Below are positions 61,122-64,000 of a stretch of 64,000 nt of DNA, in pieces. The stretch's first letter is position 1, and every line of letters starts with the position of its first letter. The notes under the pieces were generated by a model, which was not told where the DNA came from, did not search any database, and saw only the letters and a program-made list of their open reading frames with translations. This DNA is from Tridacna crocea (lineage: Eukaryota > Mollusca > Bivalvia > Cardiida > Cardiidae). Made by a program: the position numbers and the translations under genes. The stretch covers positions 8,599,001 to 8,663,000 of the forward strand of contig OX031063.1 of assembly GCA_943736015.1 (NCBI GenBank), read 5' to 3'.

Positions 61122-61335
61122 CCACACAAGAAAATTTTAGTCTGGTCCAAATTGAAAGCATTTACAGACGACAAAATAAAGGTGACTGAAAAATTGAAAT
61201 TTGTTCTGGGAAAGGTAGAAAACACTGTGAGAAAAGGAGAAAATGCTGGTTACCAGCATTTTCTCCTTTTCCCACAGCGTTTTCAAAAGGCTTCTTTCTC
61301 AGGGGTGTCAAAAGTAGGGATTTTGTGGTAATGGG
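61122..61335. mobile_element. TTAA-target hairpin MITE, best-preserved copy
   Basis: TTAA at 61118-61121 and 61336-61339. Order: AGTCTGGTCCAAATTGAAAG, GACGACAAAATAAAGGTGAC, hairpin GAGAAAAGGAGAAAATGCTG and complement, CTTTCTCAGG, TGTGGTAATGGG. A good reference for the family. Confidence 0.75.
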
Positions 61336-61488
61336 TTAATTGTATGGTTTTCATCTTAGAACTGTGCGGATTATTCTTTCAAAGCAGCTGGATTTTTTTC
61401 CACATGACAATTATCGAAACAATGATCAGTGTTAAGAGAGAAAAATCATTCTGTGGCAAAGACTATCATTAATCGTAGAAAACAAATG

Positions 61489-61575
61489 GGCCTAGTAAGG
61501 AATTCGAACCTGCGACTCCTGGCTTTGAGTCCTGTAAGCCGGAGACCACATAATCGGGCTCGGCTAGGGGTCTTC
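61489..61575 (-). mobile_element. tRNA-like SINE head (fragment)
   Basis: On minus, CCCCTAGCCGAGCCCG (box A-like) and GCAGGTTCGAATTCCTTAC (box B-like). No typical SINE body follows, and a working tRNA gene is unlikely because the arms pair poorly. Confidence 0.4.
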
Positions 61576-62000
61576 AAAGCTGCAGTTTGTGTAGGGTAAA
61601 CGTACTATAGCCATACAAATTGTATTGTTAAAATGACAATTCATTTTGCAAATGACAGTCTATTCTGCAAATGACAATCCGTTGTGCAAATGACAATCCG
61701 TTTTGCAGAAGACAATCCGTTTTGCAAATGCCAATCCCTCTGTCGCAAAGACAAAGGATCAACGGTAGTGATTGTGATGAATTCATTTTTCTCTTACGGT
61801 TGATCATTGTTGTGCCGTTGTTATGTAGAAAAACAGCCAATGGCCATGCAAAGTACTGGTAAAAGAAAATCCAGGAAAACATGGATATGTGCAGTGACCG
61901 CAGTTATATAACTGAAATAATGATTGAAAGGGCATTAATTGCCAATCAAAGAGGTCGTAGAAAGGGGAAACGAAATTGTATTACTTTAAAGGTTTGGAAA

Positions 62001-62170
62001 GTGGTACTGCGTGGTTCGGTGGTAAAGTCTATGACTCGTGATCTGGAGGTCTAGGCTGAAAGCCTCGCTGGATCCACTGGCTTTTAATAGGAATGTCCTT
62101 GGACAAGACACTTCAAAACCCTCGCTTAGTACTGGTGAAACCCAGAGAAAAACACAAGTAAGTGAGCTAT
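62001..62170 (+). mobile_element. SINE-like repeat
   Basis: GTGGTTCGGTGGTAAAGTCT head and a TGTCCTTGGACAAGACACTT...CTTAGTACTGGTGAAACCCA body, which aligns with the GCNT intron 2 repeats. Confidence 0.5.
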
Positions 62171-62479
62171 CGCCGTGACATGACTGAAAAAATGTCGAAG
62201 CAGCCTACAACATCATTCAGTCGAACACTTTAACCTGTTACCATACATTCCCTACTTTTGACGACTCTGAGAAAGAAGCATTTAGAGAACATGATAGAAA
62301 AGGAGAAACGCAGGTCCTGGTACTATCACAGTGTCTGTCAATGCACGTGATCTATGAAAGGCGCGTGATTTACTCATAAGGCGCATGAGCTGAATGTATA
62401 TTCATGATTGTCATTTCATACAGGTTTTTATTCATTCGGTATCAGTCAAGTAATTCAACGATCATTCTGACTATTAAAG

Positions 62480-63348
62480 ATGGAATTAAATCGATTGGTA
62501 TGCAGAAATAAGGACAAAACGGCAGGACTTGGTCTTAGAATTTTAGCTGTTTGTCTTTCTGTTTTTCTCGCATTTCAGAGCAGGCAATATTATTACTTTC
62601 GTCCGGAATATATGAAAAGCACATCCTACAATCTAAGACAGAAGGTTCAACTTGACTACGACATTATAAATCATAGACCGGACGCAAAACACCGACATGG
62701 AAAACCTCTTGATCTATATATCGAAACAGGTGTTATCTCAAGGATTCCACATTACAGGTTTCCCTCTCGGAAAACGTCGGGTCTTTCCGTAAACTGTTCT
62801 GAAGTGATACAGCAAGGTCTATTTGCTGAGTACAAAGAGTTGAATCGAGATAATGCTCTACTTTACAAAAAGAGAAAAGAGAATGAACTTCAAAATTATA
62901 TGACTTCATGCGATGGACTAATTAACAAAATGGGATATGTGACCGACACCTTAACGGAAATAGAGAGAGACTTCCCTATCGCATACAGCATTCTGGTATA
63001 TAAGGATTTCGTACAAATAGAGATGCTTCTACGAGCTATTTATAGACCCCAAAATGTTTATTGCGTTCACGTGGACCGGAAGTCAAATAAGTCCCTTCAT
63101 TCTGACGTACGGCGTTTGGCAAGATGCTTTCAAAACGTTTTCATAGCTAAAAGGTCTGTGAACGTATGGTGGGGAGATTTCTCAGTGCTGGAACCCGAGC
63201 TGATTTGTTTAGAAGAACTGTGGAACAAGTCAGTAATTTGGAAATACTGGATAAATCTTACAGGGCAAGAATATCCTTTACGGACAAATTACGAGCTTGT
63301 GAAAATTCTACGGTCAATGAAAGGTGGCAATAATGTTGAAGGAAGCAG
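62480..63348 (+). CDS. GCNT: Core-2-type beta-1,6-GlcNAc transferase, copy 4, first coding exon (partial gene)
   Basis: An 869-nt exon from ATG to AG|GTAAGC, ending in the same phase as the 866-nt exon of the other copies but one codon longer. The N-terminus is diverged (MELNRLVCRNKDKTAGLGLR) and has a membrane anchor at about residues 17-33. FPIAYSILVYKDF, YCVHVDRKSN and YWINLTGQEYPLRTN are intact. The remaining two exons, including the PDE motif, are expected beyond base 64000. The donor is a strong consensus, unlike the GTACTG of copies 1-3. As with CDC25-4 next to it, this is the copy furthest from the others. Confidence 0.88.
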
Positions 63349-64000
63349 GTAAGCATTTTTTTAGCTTTTATTCTGCCAAAGTTGGCTCGTTTAACCCTCT
63401 TTACGGACTTTGTCTTTACACAACATACCATACTTTTAAGAAATTGTGGGTGACAAAAAATACTTGTATTACTCTAAAAGAAGAATATCCTAGTGAGGTA
63501 TAATAGATTGGCTTGTGTTTTTTTTTATCAACTCTTCATCTAAAGTGAAAATGAAGACATTTGACTACAGCATATCATTTGTCTCAAGTAATGCAATTTG
63601 TTTTCGGCAAAGTTAAAAACAAAGTGAGTAAAGAAGAAATTGCTAGTTACCAACAAGTATCACCCTCAAGCAATGTTTTCAAAAGCCTTCTTCCTAGGAG
63701 ACATTAACAACGGACCTTCTGAACACTTAAACTTTTCACTTATTTTCCGGCTTTGTTAAAAACACACCAAAAATATATAACCTTTGCATGACAGAGTCAT
63801 ATGTAACCCAGAGACTGCTTGGCGCAACTCACTCACCTTTCCGGAAAGTGCAGATCAAGGTCAGACTGCACAGAACGTGCGGTCTGATCTTGAATCTACA
63901 ATTTCCGCTAAGGAGATGTAATTTTACCTCAAAATACCGTTGAAATGGCACAATTCCGTTTTTAGCTCCAGTGACCGAAGGCCAACGGGCTTATGTCATG
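63349..64000. other. GCNT-4 intron 1 (to window end)
   Basis: Non-coding. It holds a worn TTAA-family hairpin (about 63600-63710) and a second-family hairpin (about 63840-63910; AGATCAAGGTCAGACTGCAC and its inverted partner). Confidence 0.6.

Larger units (their letters stand above)
59796..62479. other. Head-to-head gap between CDC25-4 and GCNT-4
   Basis: 2.7 kb, similar in length to module 1 but mostly different in sequence. The first 300 bases still match modules 1-3. It contains TTAA MITEs (60165-60382 and 61122-61335), a CT microsatellite (60649-60701), second-family hairpins (60850-61025), a tRNA-like piece (61489-61575), a SINE (62001-62170) and part of a MITE (62230-62320). The E-box GCACGTGA is at 62343-62350. 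Confidence 0.6.
55691..64000. repeat. Duplication module 4 (CDC25-4/GCNT-4), most diverged
   Basis: Homology to the other modules begins in the CDC25 3' flank (about 55690) and is strong only in exons; introns and flanks are largely different. The hairpin satellite is not seen to its left. It runs past the right edge of the window. Confidence 0.75.

Noticed and set aside
1-64000. LTR retroelement, endogenous retrovirus or Polinton
   Set aside because: I looked for long terminal direct repeats with TG...CA ends and for capsid, protease, integrase or envelope-like stretches and saw none. The large repeats are explained by segmental duplication, inverted DNA elements and one LINE.

Overview
This is an AT-rich animal nuclear window whose genes are split by introns. 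Its coding content is a tandem array of one module: an M-phase inducer phosphatase gene (CDC25, minus strand, 5 coding exons) placed head to head with a core-2-type beta-1,6-N-acetylglucosaminyltransferase gene (GCNT, glycosyltransferase family 14, plus strand, 3 coding exons). A lophotrochozoan, most likely a bivalve mollusc, is my best guess. It rests on the style of the GCNT protein and on the dense hairpin MITE, SINE and LINE load; no marker gene in the window proves it.

Layout. Module 1: a hairpin satellite (about 510-1300), CDC25-1 (1915-5357, intact) and GCNT-1 (8134-13004, intact, 463 codons). Module 2 (14641 to about 31505): satellite, CDC25-2 (16578-20553, nonsense codon before the catalytic Cys), two inverted 1.16-kb DNA elements (21638-23959), a truncated chimeric GCNT-2A (26113-26640) and a broken GCNT-2B (27405-30424, last exon lost). 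A 5.5-kb stretch found only here (about 31505-37030) follows, with no gene that I recognise. Module 3 (37034 to about 52760): satellite, CDC25-3 (39046-42973, intact), a 5'-truncated LINE (43964-45811) and GCNT-3 (47965-52671, intact). Module 4 (from about 55690): CDC25-4 (56008-59795, intact, the most diverged copy) and the first coding exon of GCNT-4 (62480-63348), which runs off the window.

The exon models were assembled by eye from splice sites. All four CDC25 copies have exons of 11, 139, 153, 359 and 280 nt. GCNT-1 and GCNT-3 both have exons of 866, 236 and 290 nt. Every junction is in phase, which is strong support. The predicted CDC25 (313 residues) has a complete rhodanese-type catalytic domain but a very short N-terminal regulatory part. 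CDC25 is a nuclear and cytoplasmic activator of cyclin-dependent kinases. GCNT is a type II Golgi enzyme that branches mucin-type O-glycans. Nothing in the sequence shows that they work in one pathway; they are linked by position, sharing a 2.7-kb (without insertions) head-to-head upstream region.

Modules 2 and 3 are sisters: they share element insertions that modules 1 and 4 lack. Because the modules are copies of each other, they supply empty-site and filled-site pairs that fix the ends of several mobile elements: a TTAA-target (piggyBac-type) MITE, a TAA-target (PIF/Harbinger-like) pair, a LINE with a 92-bp target duplication, and a 1.0-kb DNA transposon carrying a SWIM-finger tail. I saw no LTR element, retrovirus, Polinton, rRNA gene or CRISPR array.
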